From the NCBI RefSeq assembly GCF_014529535.1, contig NW_023503616.1, positions 5,938,584 through 6,002,583 of the forward strand: DNA of 64,000 nucleotides, in the 5' to 3' direction. The position numbers and the translations under genes were made by a program. This document shows, in pieces, positions 33,348 through 47,414 of the stretch; position 1 is the first letter of the stretch, and every line of letters starts with the position of its first letter. A model generated the notes under the pieces. It did not search any database. It was not told the DNA's origin and worked only from the letters and a program-made list of their open reading frames with translations. The DNA comes from Bradysia coprophila. Taxonomy: Eukaryota > Arthropoda > Insecta > Diptera > Sciaridae.

Positions 33348-35714
33348 TTAGATATGTGGAGGTAACATCATTTGGACTGTTTCATTTTCTGGTTCGTAAC
33401 GAACACCCATGTTTTCTACGGGTATTGGTACTTCGTTTGGAGGGGAAGACTTAGCATTAGCATTAGTTTTGAATGTGTTCGCCACGTCAGCGGCTCTAAT
33501 AGCTTTGTAATCGTCGTGCAAGGAATTAAGAAATATTTTAACATCATCGTCAATCTGTTCTTCGTTGCTGCCATGATCATCGACTTTTTGCAATCGTTCC
33601 ATTAAGGTTGCTCGGACAGCAACCAAGTAGAGGCTTCGTTTAATTGCTATATAAATAACGTCCTTAATAGCTTTGACAGAATAATCCGGTTCAAAACTGT
33701 GCTTTAGCTTTGCATTCAAGTTTAACGACTGTACCGAACCACGAATACTCTTCCTTGATTCCACAGAGTTAATGTTTTGAGCTAGAGCATCGCTGCCGAA
33801 GAACGTGAAAGGTCCACATTCAAATGTTAGATTCTCAATACCAACAGTTACTTCCACATGGCCCTCCAGAATAAGTACGAAATAATCGACCGGTTTTCCT
33901 TGCTCAAAAATAACGAGCGATGCATCGTGCTTATCTTTTCCTTTGCATTTGATTTGAAAGATAACGTATTGCTTGAGTAAGCGATGCAAAATTGTTGACG
34001 ATATGAACTCTGGTTTGAATGCTTCGACACAAGTGCTGAGATACTGGAAACTAGCTGAGGCTAGTTGTGGCGTAAGATGGATTCTTTGTCGCTCTCCAAA
34101 TGAAGCAAATGGCTCGATTCGTTCTAAAGCTTTGTTCTTACTTTTTAGTTGTAGATTGCTAGTAATGTCCGTTTCGTCCATTATCTCCGCTTGGATCAGT
34201 TCTTCGATCACATCTTCCAATGTTATGAGACCAATTGTCTCTACCGTAGCCGTACTGGGATCCTCTTCGTTCCTGATTCGACGTACGAATGCCATGTGAC
34301 CGTGTTGACCTGTTTTGAATTGTCTGAAGACAGCCGCCAGTGTCGCATCCTCAAAGACGAAGTAGCAATAGTTTTGGTAAAATTCACATAAAGTGCGAAG
34401 TGGTGTGTTGTCATCAGGATCAATCAGTGCCAAGTCCTTGATCAACAAAAGTTTCTGAACATTATGTCGCTGTCCGTCATATACTGGGATCCTAGAGTAG
34501 CCCGATTTCATGATTTCTGAAATTGTGTCAAAATCCAAAACAGCATCGTATGAGAGCATGAACACGTCATCAATTGGCGTCATTGCTTCAGCAACGGTTT
34601 TTTTCTTCATATCCAAAGCTCCTGATATTATTTTAACTTCATCTTTATCCAAATCGATGTCATCGGTTGTGAGCCGTACCAATTCCTTTAATCTCTCTCG
34701 ACCGTATGATTTTCCGATCTCTTCACCTAAAATCCAATCCAATAACATTGAAATTGGATAAGCTACCGGAAACGTTATCACCATGAGAACATAAGTTATC
34801 CAGATTGTGTTGGCTCCAACTAAAAGTCCGAATCTGCTGCATATGGCTTGTGGTGACACCTCACCAAATATTACAATTAATATGGTTGAAATTGCAACTG
34901 CAAACGGACCACTCATAAGACCACCCATTACTGCAGCATTCGTTGAATTCATAAGTACATTGCCTATATTACGTGAACGTAATTAGTTAATTTAATTGTG
35001 ATAGTTTTATGGAACCTTACCCAGAAGAATACTGCACAGCAGAAAGTTGCCGTGGTTTCGAACCGGTTGAATGATCTTTGCGTATTTTCGCTCGTTCGTG
35101 TCGCCCGTATTAATTAAAATTTTAATCTCAGTTTTGTCTAGTGCCATCAAACCTAGATTTAGACCTGAGAACAGCGCCGAAAACGCAAGACACACTGCAA
35201 TAATCGTAACAGTCAGCCACATTGGCATCGCAGTCGGTACACTTTTTATAACCACCCAATTTTTGTTTCCCTGCTCCACCCAAGAGCGGTTTGCATTTTT
35301 CGCACAAATATGGTAATACACTTCGCTTGCATCAGGTACAATAATTTCCACCACAGCACTGTATTCGGAAACCAAATAATCCACTACAGCATATTCGACT
35401 TGATTGATGGAACCATGACAAGTTGATTGGGCGAACGTAATAGTCGTGTCCTTAGTCAATCCATCACCGAACAATCTCAAAGTAACCTTACTTTTCTCCA
35501 ACAGTTCGGGAACAGTTTCATCGTTTGATGACCAATTACTTTCACTTTTTTCCACTATCAATCCAGAAATTCGAAGAGTATTTTGCGTTGATACAACAGT
35601 CTCATTGTCAGTGAGTTGTTCTTCATTCACTCCATCCACATATGAATTACCGAATGCAACATTTAACATAGTTATACTAACACTTAGCGATAGAAGGCGC
35701 GTTATCGCGTACAT
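33348..35714 (-). CDS. uex: CNNM/unextended-type metal (Mg2+) transport protein
   Basis: Exon 1 is 35021-35714 and exon 2 is 33348-34963 on the minus strand, separated by a 57-base GT-AG intron (donor CTGG|GTAAGG, acceptor AATATAG|GCAATG), giving 769 residues. The order of domains is that of the CNNM/ACDP family. A signal peptide (1-22) and an extracellular region reach to about residue 160. A four-segment membrane domain (DUF21) starts at [20 protein letters not shown] and includes [19 protein letters not shown] and [15 protein letters not shown]-domain pair spans about 355-500 with [10 protein letters not shown] and [14 protein letters not shown] cyclic-nucleotide-binding-like domain lies at about 530-700. 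A low-complexity tail ends PPHI. CNNM proteins act at the plasma membrane in Mg2+ homeostasis; flies have one member, unextended, and I name this by that relation. Confidence 0.93.
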
Positions 35715-37019
35715 ATTGTCTTCTAAGCACTATAATGTCCGTTACAACAAAACCAACATACACACGTACGGGATGTCTTTCTTTTTCTCCGATGAACGAA
35801 CAATGATTTTTATTTACAAAACCAAAGGCACACTATGCATTCCAAAAACACAGTACGCGACCATCGTCAGCACTGAAATCCAAACTAATTTAAATTACAA
35901 AATTAATAAATTTCTGAGGTGGATACAATATTAATACACTTTCGGACTCATTCATCGACTGAACGCCGCGTAAAAAAATGCTATTTCGGTTTTTATTCAA
36001 GACACACAACAAAGAGAAAAAAGCGATTGAGTTTGGTGTGTTTGGGTGCGACGTGGCTTGAACCAGATTGAACCAGAAACTGTAATGATGAGCGTTCCAC
36101 CAGATTTGTTTCGCGTAAGTGTAATCTGTTTTACGTGTCGTTGCGTAGGGAGAATTTCTTCAACAACTCTCTGTTGATATAATTACGTAGACATGGAAGG
36201 ACGTAGTGGGTGGATTGCATGAAAATTACGTCAAATTAGAAAGGTTTAAGAACAGAACCAATATTGTCAGCAAAATTTTCCTTTTTCATATGTAATCATG
36301 TAATAGTAACTAAGTAATCGAATTAGTACAAAAATAGAAAAAAAAAAACGTTCAGTCCGTTATAATGTATAAACAAACACAATATTGCATTATTTTTGTT
36401 TCGTTTTTGCGTAGAAATTCCAAATTCTTGTGATGTACACACCTCTGAAATTTTCCAGATATTTTCCATGTGACGTCATTTTATGACAGAGATTATCTTT
36501 TATGTAGGAAATCAGTATGATTGGTATACTTATCAACAGTTGGCATCAACAACAACGGTAATGTAAACGGAGGTGCCTTTCGGCGAGAGAACATTACATC
36601 AGTTAAAATACTGTAGGTCGTAATTATTAGTTTTCGAAACAAAAATCGGGAATAAAATAACTGCTACAATTCAATTGCCATATTCTATTTAATTAATCGA
36701 TGTTGAGGGGAAACAACTAGAGGAAATGGTTGCAGGGATAGGCTTTACTTCCATTCGATTGAATATATAGAAGGTATTTTTGGTACTTTTCGACAAAGTG
36801 GAAATAAAAAGTAGACAAGGGAAAGTTGTTGGCATCAAAAATTAGGCTAATTTAAGAGTCAAATTCTGAGTAAATAAAGGAAATGGAATGGGGCACGTAA
36901 AATTTGTCTGCATTGTTTGTATACAAAATTACGATCCTAATATTTTTTCATGCTGAAAATGAGGACAATTTTTGATTTTTTTCTCTCGAGTTTTCGCTCC
37001 TTTGCATGAAAACTCACAT
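35715..37019. other. Upstream region of uex and intergenic DNA
   Basis: No coding sequence is recognised. The uex promoter and 5' UTR should lie in the first few hundred bases; no TATA box stands out. Confidence 0.45.
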
Positions 37020-37118
37020 GTGTACCTGATTTGGACGATCGATTTTAGGCACTTTCTCCCTCCGTTCGGCCTACAACTCGCGAAATTGCCTAAAATCAAT
37101 CGTGCAAATCAGGTACAC
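37020..37118. repeat. 99-bp palindromic repeat, relative of the one split at 5690-6232
   Basis: Left arm 37020-37051 (GTGTACCTGATTTGGACGAT onward) and right arm 37087-37118 are inverted copies with a few changes. The right half, GCGAAATTGCCTAAAATCAA, is shared with 6208-6227. Confidence 0.75.
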
Positions 37119-40100
37119 AAATGACTAATGCGTATGCTGCACTGTAAAACGTCAGTACGAGCCAATAAATGTATACCACTTTCGCTTTCACTGATCAAGA
37201 TCTTTCTTAACCGTATTTGAATTAAATTTAGGCATTCGTTGAAACTCAATGAAATAGTATTACTAAAATCGTCATGTGTCAATACACAATTTAACAAAAA
37301 ATATTTCCAAAATCCCCCCGAAAACTGTGCTGAATTGCATTATGGTGAAGACAACTTGAATCTTGAAATATCGATATTTTTGGTGTATTTTTAATTGAAG
37401 GCGGAAAATCGATTTAATATAGGAAAAAAAGACGAAAGAGAGATTAAAGAGAAGAGAAAATACTTTCGCTTTATTTAATTTTATTGTCATTAATAAAATT
37501 GTCTGTATACACAGCTGACTCCCATATGAGTTTATCGGCCTTGATATTTTTTTTTTTTTTGTTTGTACGAATTCGGTCTACAAACAACAAGATCAGGATA
37601 TTTTGTAAAAAAAATATTGACTCAGATAAAACTGGAAGGAAAATGGAAGCTCAAATTACTCGAAAGAGTGAGTAAACTGATAATTAAAATTCAGGAAAAT
37701 TGATGTAAAAGGCCCCGTTTAATACAAGAAACTGAAAAATTTAAATTAAAAGTCACTCTTTGATGGATGTTTGCTTGGAAGTAGAGTGCTATGGTATGTC
37801 ATATTTCGATGCAACTAACATGTAAAGTCTACATGATTTTAAACGTTGTTATAAATATACAAACAACAACATGAAATGATTATGAGTTACTAACTGAAAG
37901 ATTTTACATAAAACTGTTTAAAAAATTCGAACTAGAAACACAATCTGTGTATTATATGTGTAACTTAAGAACATCACGACGGGCACTGTATTACCAGGCG
38001 AGCGCTCTAAATACTCAGCTACAAGTTTTACTCATATTTAAGCAAGTACACACGAAGGCTTCTGATAACATATAGTTGTATATGCAGATAGAAGGTAAAA
38101 CCGTCACGTACCTGTGGGAATTAGTTATAGGATTAGGACAGCCCAATTTTTTGGATGGCCTCGCTCGTCTCGCTCATATTTTAATTTATAAATTTTCGTT
38201 TGTAATGTTGGTACATTGTGCATTTTTTCCTAACGGTTTTAAATTAAGTATTAATTACATTAAATGCAATATACGCCGTTTTAAATTTGACTTGTAAAAT
38301 AAATAAATTTTTTTAATTCAATCATCATTAGACAATGGGAAAATATTAAAATAATCAACTATTAGTCACATTGTTATGAAATATCGTGCCAATCACAATG
38401 ATTTTCATTTTCCGAACAAGATATTAATTAGACAACGGAAAATTGAATGTTTTTGTGCATGTGCAATTGTGCATGCATACTTACCTCACCATTTTTAATT
38501 AATTATTTAATAAATTTTTCGTTCTCAAAAAGAAACATTTTAATTTAAAAAAAAAATCTTACAAAGAATTTTTAGATTCATTGGAATGCTAAAATTTTGT
38601 TTATTTCCATTTTTAACGAACAAACAAATTGCATTTTAAAACTTGATTGATTCGTGTCATGTTGAGCTTTCACAGACCCATTCATTTTAAATTTGTATAT
38701 TGAATTTCAGATGAATTGTGCACAAAAATCCATTATCGATTATTTATCGATGGTCAAAACGAGGTTCAAGCTCACTAGGTGGTCAAAATAATAATAATTG
38801 AATTAAAAATAATCGCACAGTTTTTGACAATTTATTTGACCTGAGAACCTCAAAAATTTGGTTTCTGTAAAAAAAAATTGTATGTTCGCATTGCTCTGAG
38901 ATGCATATTAACACTAGTACGTGCGCAGAATTAGGTTAAAGAAATCGACAATAAAACGGATTAGTACGTGTGCAGAATTAGGTTAAAGTGACCGACAATA
39001 ATATGGATTGAAGTTACGGATGAATCTGATTTCTGTACTTTCATATCCTTTATCTTTGCATCATCTTATGTTCTTTGTGTTCCCAGAAATTTTTTTACCT
39101 AAAGTCAGAATAAGTTGATGAAACATTTTGATAGTGTGACTAATTTTTTATAGCTTTAGAAAACGGTGTCGAGCTCTGAAGAATAGCAAAATTCTCGTTA
39201 AACGACAATTTCAAATAAAAAATGAGAATTCCCATGTTCTTTTAAGAGAATGAATGACCACGTAAAGTTTTTGAATAATTTTCGAAACAAAAGCGGTTTC
39301 AGAAAGAAATAACAATTTTTCAGATTCTTATTGACAAAAATGATGATGACTAAAGCCTCAAAAATCAATTTCACTAGAGAGAATATATTAAAATCTTTGT
39401 GTGCCAATTTTTTCTTCCTAACATAACACAAAGCGACCTATTTAAAAATCAAAGTGACAGAAATGTTCTCACGCAAATATTTCCACAGATCCATCAAATC
39501 CATTCAAATGTGTAAATGATAACATATTACACACTTAAAACAAAAACGACTGAATTGATGAATTGATTTAAATTGGCCATTATTGTCGAACAAAGAAAGA
39601 TCATCACGTGTGCCAGAGATACTAACAGAACATAAATTCGCCTCAAATTTTCGATTCAAAACAAACAGCTATCGCCACAAATCGCGACTGTCGTGCTTAA
39701 CTACTTGAACAAAAGTATATCTATAGAATGGGAGAATGATTATGGGTATTTCGCACAATACGGGCACTTAATAATTCCGTTTAGGTTTGCATTCTGGTCG
39801 TCTATTGATTAAATAAAATTAAAATTGCAAACGGGTTGTCACCGAGTAACCTTGGATCATTCTCTCGAAAGGAATACAAAATTGTTTTTTGTACAAGAAA
39901 CGTAGAAAGAAATAAAAGAGCGTTCCACATAAGTATAATAGTAACCCTTGAACATAGCTTAATACACCAACTGCGTAAACATGTGATTGCTATATACATA
40001 CGTAGGAAGACCATGAAGAATCTCCAATCATCCGCAACTTTATCTTTAACTTTTTACAAAAGGCAAGGGTACAAAGACATAAAATCACGTTGTTATACTT

Positions 40101-42041
40101 GCTAGAACTCACCGCTCCTTGCTGTTAAGTACATCACTGATGCACTGCATCAGACATTTATTCTAAATTTTTGACTTTACGGGTGTTCAGCATTACCATT
40201 GCCCCTGCCAAAGAGTCATTTTATCACCTCAGCTGAAACTTCGGGAGCCTTTGTTGTGAAAAACATTCTGTTGACCTCGGAAAAAAGTTGGAAATTTCAT
40301 TTTTCGAGTGACTTGTGGCTCTCGCTACAATACCTTTGAAATAAAATTTCTCACTTCTTCCCCTCGGTGAACAAATAACTATTGCCTATATCACAGCTGC
40401 TTTTCAATATCTGTCTCCGCTTTTATTCGTTAAAAGTTAGAATTATTACTGTAAATATGTGCATACCACCGCGATTTGGTGATTAAAGGAGCTTGTCTGC
40501 AGCTTTCGATGGTAAATGCACCTATGAATAAAACTTTATTTGAAATCAAAACACCTGAAAGCATCTATGCGGTCGCGTCGGTATTCTACAGATTACCCGA
40601 CTCACGATCATCCGCGTTCGATTAAAAGTCGCGTAAAAGGTAGATGTTTTTATCGTTATGTTTTGCTTTCGGTATGAAAAGATATAATAAAATGTTGCGG
40701 CAAATAAGCAGACATTCAGTATCATGTGTATACCGCTAAGAGAAGGTCGTCAAGATCGACAATCATTTTTTGAAGAAAAATCGAATTGAATTATATTCAA
40801 GTTTAAATTAGCGAAAGAATAATTTGTTTGAACGGAGACCATTTTCGGTGATATGAATAGTGCAATTATTTCGCAAAGTTGAAGTGAAGTGTAAATAATT
40901 TTTTGTTTTGCTAATTGAAATATAAACAAGAGACTGATTATTTGAAGAGAATCGAAAATCGATTGATGACAAATACATGTTTAGCGATGTTGATGATAGA
41001 TCAGGGCTGTGTACCTTATATTGCCATTTGTCATTTATAAATATCTGAAGCCTTTTGAAGGAAATTCAAGAAAGACAATGGGGAACAAAAGCAGTTGAAT
41101 GTAGCAAATGTTACACTCTTTATTTATAGGTGCACTGTCTGGGGTCATTATAGTTTTACATTAAATGTAAAGCTAACTCAACTATTTAATATTCAAATTC
41201 GGTTACGAAATTTTGAATTCCGTTTTTTTAGATTGAAATAATTTGCGAAACATACCTCGTTTAACCTTATCGCATCTTGTTTTTTTTTTTTGTAAAAATA
41301 AAAAAATTATTCTCGAAAATTTCAAAGTGGAATAGACCTGTTTGAAGTGTTGACAAACAATGACAGACCATTCCAAAGAAAATCCATTCTAATTTTTAAA
41401 GTTTTACAAATACGGAGCTTTTTACAGTCAATGGCAATCGGCTATAATGGACAAATTCAAATAAATTTTAACTTATGACACGCTTTTGTTTGATTTTGTT
41501 GCATTATTTGTCGTATATCAAACATTTCATTGCTATTTGATGATAATGTCTATTATAAATACGACGAAAGAAATTGTTTCGAATTTCCATCTTTTTTAAT
41601 GAGAACTTGTTTCATCTGCGACGCAAGAATTTATGCCTGTCGAGAGATGCAAGTTATTTTATTGTGACGTTTTTTGAATTGATGAATATGCTAACATTGA
41701 ATATCTTGATATATTAGATTACAGTAGTGGAGAGTCAAACAACGAAACAACCAATACTCTTAAAGTGAGTGGTTTTATGATTCAGAACGAGTTCTGCCAA
41801 GCATTCAAGATAATAATCTAACAGATAAGGCGTATTTTTTCAGGCTACGCTATGCAACCAGTTGTTGGCATTTCCTTTTTTTAGCCGGTCTCAATCAAAA
41901 ATTAGCCTTTTAATCAGTGGCTAATCAACTGTTATGGACTATAACCTTAACAACTATTGACGATCTCTTGATCTCTCTCTTATATATTAAAATGTATAGA
42001 AAACCATTGAAGTACAAGATTTAGGATCAATCATTTCACTA
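37119..42041. other. Gene-poor intergenic DNA
   Basis: No gene is recognised over nearly 5 kb. A tRNA-like relic (minus strand, about 37950-38023) and a 47-base tandem duplication (38915-39008) are the only structures noted. Open frames are short and AT-driven. Confidence 0.5.
38915..39008. repeat. Two-copy tandem repeat, 47-base unit
   Basis: TAGTACGTGCGCAGAATTAG starts at 38915 and TAGTACGTGTGCAGAATTAG at 38962. The units match along their length with a few changes. Confidence 0.8.
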
Positions 42042-42158
42042 CAGTTTCGACATTTCAAATGTCTCACTGTCAAATTTTTCTGAGAAGTTCATTGTGTCAT
42101 TGCGAATTCACATTCTTTGAAAAAAATGACAGTGAGACATTTGAAATGTTAAAGCCTG
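42042..42158. mobile_element. TA-flanked palindromic MITE, copy 1
   Basis: Flanked by TA on both sides. The left end is CAGTTTCGACATTTCAAATG and the right end the imperfect inverse. It shares CACTGTCAAATTTTTCTGAG and AATGACAGTGAGACATTTGA with copy 2 at 44991-45114. Confidence 0.75.
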
Positions 42159-42266
42159 TATAGTAAGTAAAGTAAGTTAAAGATTGCACCTTTATATTGT
42201 GCTGTATATTGTGTGGGTGGAAAATATGAAGTAATTTAGAGGAAAATTAGCAGCTTATGAGGGGTA

Positions 42267-42398
42267 GGGTAATCTCGCACACCACACAAATTCATGGTGT
42301 GCGAGATTCACCTCTAAGTGGTGAATCTCGCACAGTCATGACTTTTCGTTACATGTCGTAAAAGGACGCATACTATGATCGCGTGTGCGAGATTCCCC
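42267..42398. repeat. Cluster of alternating inverted AATCTCGCACAC motifs
   Basis: The word AATCTCGCACAC(C) occurs at 42271 (forward), 42296-42308 (inverse), 42324-42334 (forward) and 42384-42394 (inverse). The block begins GGGTAATCTCGCACAC and ends GTGTGCGAGATTCCCC, making a compound hairpin of about 130 bases. Confidence 0.75.
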
Positions 42399-44990
42399 GA
42401 CACCGCTTATGACGCCATTAACAACTATAGAAACTTCCTACTGTTAACTCTACGAATAGCTAACAACGTAAGCTGTAGTAGTAAATCCATTTTAAAACAG
42501 GTTGAGATAAATTTTAATGAAAATACAGCTAGATTTCAGGCCTCTAAATACATACCACTAATTCTTTAATCCAATGACGCACGTACTGAGAATAAAAAAA
42601 ACTATTTTCTAAAAGAATGTCTTTACCAATCTATCTAGAATCAAGAATTGTTCATCTGAAAACAGCTCAATTAACTACCATCAACCGGTAGCTATAACCA
42701 GATAATTTGTAGTACATTTCAGTTTATTCAATAAGTTAGATTGGTTACTACTAGCACAACATTTTCCCATCGTAATTATTTATTTATTTTTTTACTTGTA
42801 ATAAGCGCTTTGTGGTATTGTCGTTTACAACTGTTGAGTATTATATTCGGATTTGCATTTTACAATTTTTACTACACGTAATAAATATTTATGAATCATT
42901 TAGCCCATCATAAACATATGATCATTTTTAAAATTAACTTTTTTATAGTTTCGATGATAATACAGCGTCCGGTTATGATCATAACTTTTTTTCTTAATTG
43001 TTCTGTGTACAGCTATGAAAATTTGGATTTAAGGAAATTTTATTAAAGACTCAATCTCCAATTAATTACAGGTCATTCAGTTCTTTTTGTAAATGTGCTG
43101 TTGTTGAGAAACATTTTTTTTTTGTTAAATTAATTGATTTCTAAATACAAACTGGCAAATTGTTGCGTAATTATACAATGTTTTCTGAAACGAATTAATT
43201 CAATTTGGTATCTCTGTCCAAGTAAGTCTTCTTATTGAGCATCAACCACCATTAGATGCAAATTAGTACGATTTTATTGTTGAAACGTGATATACCAGCT
43301 ACCAAAACATTTTAACATATTCAAAGCGTCACTTCTGTGAATTTATTATAAAAGCTACATTAAATATAAAGCTGATGATCAACAAGCGTCAACATGATGC
43401 CATAATACAATATGTCACTTGTTGTTTCGAAATATATTCAAATTTTAAAAGTTTTTTTTTTTCTTTCTTGGCTCTCTTGCCTTGTTGTGATGCTCAAGGA
43501 AGTATTTATCTTTACGTCTAATTATTAGTATTTATTGCAAAGCCAAACTATATTGATGACATGATGACCTTGGGTGTTGTGTGTAATATTCTAATTTTTG
43601 GCAATGTTTCTTTCTGACTGAATTCTTTAAATTTGTTTGTGAGACGTGAAACGTTTGAAAAAAATGGTTAGACTTTATAAACATTTTTGGTGATTTTAAT
43701 TCGACGAATGCTATTCTCGACCTACACTCTTAAATGATCACCGATGCTTCAATATGCAATCAAAAATAATTACAATAATTTAAACATTTTAGTAGGATTT
43801 TTTTTCTGTCTTTCCATTAAATTCCGATATTTTATTTTGGATTTATTCAAATTTCATTAGTTTGTGCTTATGTACGGAAAATAAATGTGTTTATCAATTC
43901 GAGTTTTTGCTATTTTCATATGCGTCATTGATAATGGTGATGTTTAAATTATTGTTGAAAAAGGAATTTTGAATTGATTGCAAGAAATGCGATGATTGAT
44001 TTGGTGAATTCCTTATAAAAAAATCGAAATGGTCTCACAGTAGTACATAGCTTGGTGTTTTGGATTTCCCAATCAAAGGGTATTTTTTGAATATCAAAAA
44101 ATGTCATCGTAATCAACTGATTACTCCACAAGTCCTAAGACTTTGTTTTGCAAACAACGGATGGCTTTATCTTTTGTTTATACAGAGATCTTTATTGAAA
44201 TAAGTGAAACGAAATATGATATGATTTTCACTACAAAATTAGTCATACAAAGTAGTTATGCAACAAGATGTCGATTTTCAATCCGGGACGAAACCGAGGT
44301 TCAAAAGATCTCTTGTGCATTAGTGATAATCTTCTTCGTTGTAACACAAAAAAGGATCATTTTCACACCGGATTGCATGAAGAACTTTCAGAAGGATTTT
44401 GTCTACAGCGGATATCAGTGAAATTTAGATATGAATTTGTTTCAGCTATTTTCCAGCTGGTCCACTCAACTATTGTAAGCGGTCATACAAGTTATTCTAT
44501 AGAAGGTTAACTGAGAGAAAATAAAAAAAAATCTTTGTTTGGGTTAGGGAGCAATGTCAAAATTGAAAACGAATTTTCTTTTGTCAAATGTCTTTCGTTA
44601 AGCTCAATCACCACTCTCAGTTATTCACTGTTGATTGAAAAACAAATACTGTATGAACTTCCGACAACATTTGAATCACTACACTGTACATTAATGTACT
44701 TACGTTAAAAATTGTGATACAATTGTGAATTAGCAAACAAAGGAAATATTTGTTCTCAATGTCGCTGGAATACAGATTCGTTAACAAAATATTTGAATGA
44801 AATCACTTAATTCTCACTAAACTTCTAATTTGTAACATTCACAGCACGACTAATTATTGCGATTCTGAAATTAATTATTTTTTTTGGACTGCTTTCCGAT
44901 TTTTTTTTATGAATGTTTCATTTTCCTGATTTGGTTACATTATCTTACCTTCTAAGTCATAAAAAATAGAAATTAGAATATTCAAACTTA
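42399..44990. other. Intergenic, no gene seen
   Basis: AT-rich. Open frames at 44143-44510 overlap each other in two frames and match nothing I know. Confidence 0.45.
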
Positions 44991-45114
44991 CAGTGAACGA
45001 CATCTCAAATGTCTTACTGTCAAATTTTTCTGAGAATTTTATTGTGGTATTGCAAATTCACAATGACATTCTCTGAAAAAAATGACAGTGAGACATTTGA
45101 GATGTCGTTCACTG
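44991..45114. mobile_element. TA-flanked palindromic MITE, copy 2
   Basis: TA|CAGTGAACGACATCTCAAATG on the left and the inverse ...GAGATGTCGTTCACTG|TA on the right, with arms of about 40 bases. It is the better-preserved copy of the family at 42042-42158. TA duplications and CAGT tips fit Tc1/mariner mobilisation. Confidence 0.82.
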
Positions 45115-47414
45115 TACCTTAGACAAGTTTCAGATGTTGATAAATTATTCTAATATATGCTTCTACAGTTCCTTTTCCGTTCTGCAGTTTGTTTTTTTTT
45201 GTGTAATCAAATATTATTTGAAATGAAACGAATACAAGTCTGGCAACTAAAAAAAAAACCTAAAAAAATGTTTTTTGTTATTGATTTTATGGCTACGAAT
45301 TTTTTCCTTTGTAATTTGCGCATAAGTTTTCAGCTCGTTTCTTTATCGTTTAATGGATGGCATCAATTTGAAATTCTTTAACATTTTGATATTTCATAAA
45401 AATTCTGCAAATTTGAATAAAATAATTAAGTATGGCGCGCTTATTCAAATTATATTTACATGCTAAATTATGCGAACTTTTTTGAAAAATGACGGCGCCT
45501 CATTCCGTACATTTTTTTTTATATTTTTGTTTTTATCAAAATATAGGATGTATATTCAAGACGCCAATAAACCACCAATTTACTATCACAATATTTTCTT
45601 TACAAATGAACGTTCGATGAACTGTGTAAATAATAAACATAATAACTACCTAACGAAGACAAAATACCATATGCAAATTTCTCATATTTTTCGAGTTGTC
45701 TTTCTATTTGTTTCGATAATTTTCACTTTTTAATTAATTGACAAATCTTGTCACATTTTTGCAAACTTTGTTTGTTTATTTTATTTAAAACACAACAATT
45801 GAAAATGCTTTACTTTCGCTGAGATGTCTGTGAAGTTGTTTTTTTTTTCACGGTGGGTCCACCTGCTAACATGCCATTTTTTGAGTTATAATTTCTTGTG
45901 TCATTGGAGAGATTACACATTTCTGTCGTATTATTAGCTAAATAGTTTCCTCACACAACAATTTATTTATAATTTGTTGTTCGTACACCTCCATCACTAG
46001 ACCATATAAACAAATACGATTTGTAATCGCCAAATACCAACGCAAAGAGTCTACGCTAAGCGATAGATGATGAAAAGCAAAAAAATTAATAAAAAATATT
46101 CAAACAATGGAATACCACAAATTCTTTAAATAATTTATTACAATTTAACGACTAAACCGATAAAATATACTTCGAGCGTTGGCTTTCTTTACCTAAGTAC
46201 ATCATACAAAAATAATGCCATTTCGTTTAGACCAATTTAAAATAAATTTCGCGAATATTTTGCATGTTGTTAACCCGGATTTTCTGCCACTATAATAAGA
46301 GCGCTCCATTATCGCATTGGCATTCATGTTATTGATTCAACATTTAGTTTTCATTGAAATTATCTACAAAAATAGTCACAAGCAACTTAAATAAACGACA
46401 CGAGGATCTAACAATTTTATTTAACTAAAAATCGTTGCCTTTGGACTCATGACAAAGCCAACCTTCGCCGAAATTTAAGCTTAATGTACCTCAAATATGA
46501 TCTGCATTCTACACGTCCACATCTTTCATATGAATTCAAATTCTGAATCATGGTATATTGTATTGTTCGAAGAAGACCTTTCCTTCAAAATGCTAAATTA
46601 GGATTCACAGAAGAAGAAAAAAATGTGTCACAACATAAGGAAGAAACTAATCGTGTTAATAAATAAGATGATGAGATACGCTGACATTCAACGCTAAGCT
46701 TTCGTTGAGTGGGTGGTTGATAGGAGAATTCTATTTAGTAACAAAGATAAAATTGTTAACAAATTTTGTCGTTAATTTAATTTGAATTTCAGTGTGTGTT
46801 TACAAACAAAACATCCACAACATTGTATAATATTTATTCATCAAATCACTTTCCATGTGAAAATATATAAAAATTTATCGCCTCCAAACACTATGCTAAA
46901 CTCACGAAATAATAACAGATCATTAGCCTCATACACGAGATGTTTTTATATTGCTTACTGTAAGCGGTGTCTGAAGACTCGTCTGCTATTATGGCGTCAC
47001 ATATATATTCTCTTATTCGTTCGTTGTTTCCATTATTTATTCTTTTTTTTACTTTTTAATCAATTTATTGCCATAGTCGAATGATTGTTTAATCATTCAA
47101 ATCGTTGAATTTGGTATTTTTTGCCTACAAGTTTACTTTAAATTAATTTTTGACAACGTGTATCTGACCAGTTAAAAAAATAATTGAATAAACGAGACGC
47201 AAATTAAAAAAGATAAAAACTAATAATCAATTAATTAAAAATTTTCCAGATAAACAAAAAAAAGAGTTACAAAAAACAAAACACAAACATTTGTCAATGT
47301 TTAACGATCGATCAGCAAAGAGAATTTTAAAAGTTTGAAAATAAAAATTATTTTTTAAAATCATAAACCAGAAAAAATTGAAAATTTGTGAAGTGATAAA
47401 AAAACAATTTCGAA
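45115..47414. other. Intergenic and 5' region of CSP gene 3
   Basis: No gene is recognised. The CSP gene 3 promoter should lie toward the right end, but I see no clear TATA/initiator pair. Confidence 0.45.

Noticed and set aside
35446..35934. 162-codon plus-strand frame
   Set aside because: It is the antisense shadow of uex exon 1, which has clear family identity.
44143..44510. Two overlapping frames of 92 and 80 codons
   Set aside because: Neither has splice context, signal peptide or recognisable domain; overlap in different frames argues for chance.
46782..47084. 100-codon open frame upstream of CSP gene 3
   Set aside because: No recognisable domain, starts without context, and composition follows the AT-rich background.
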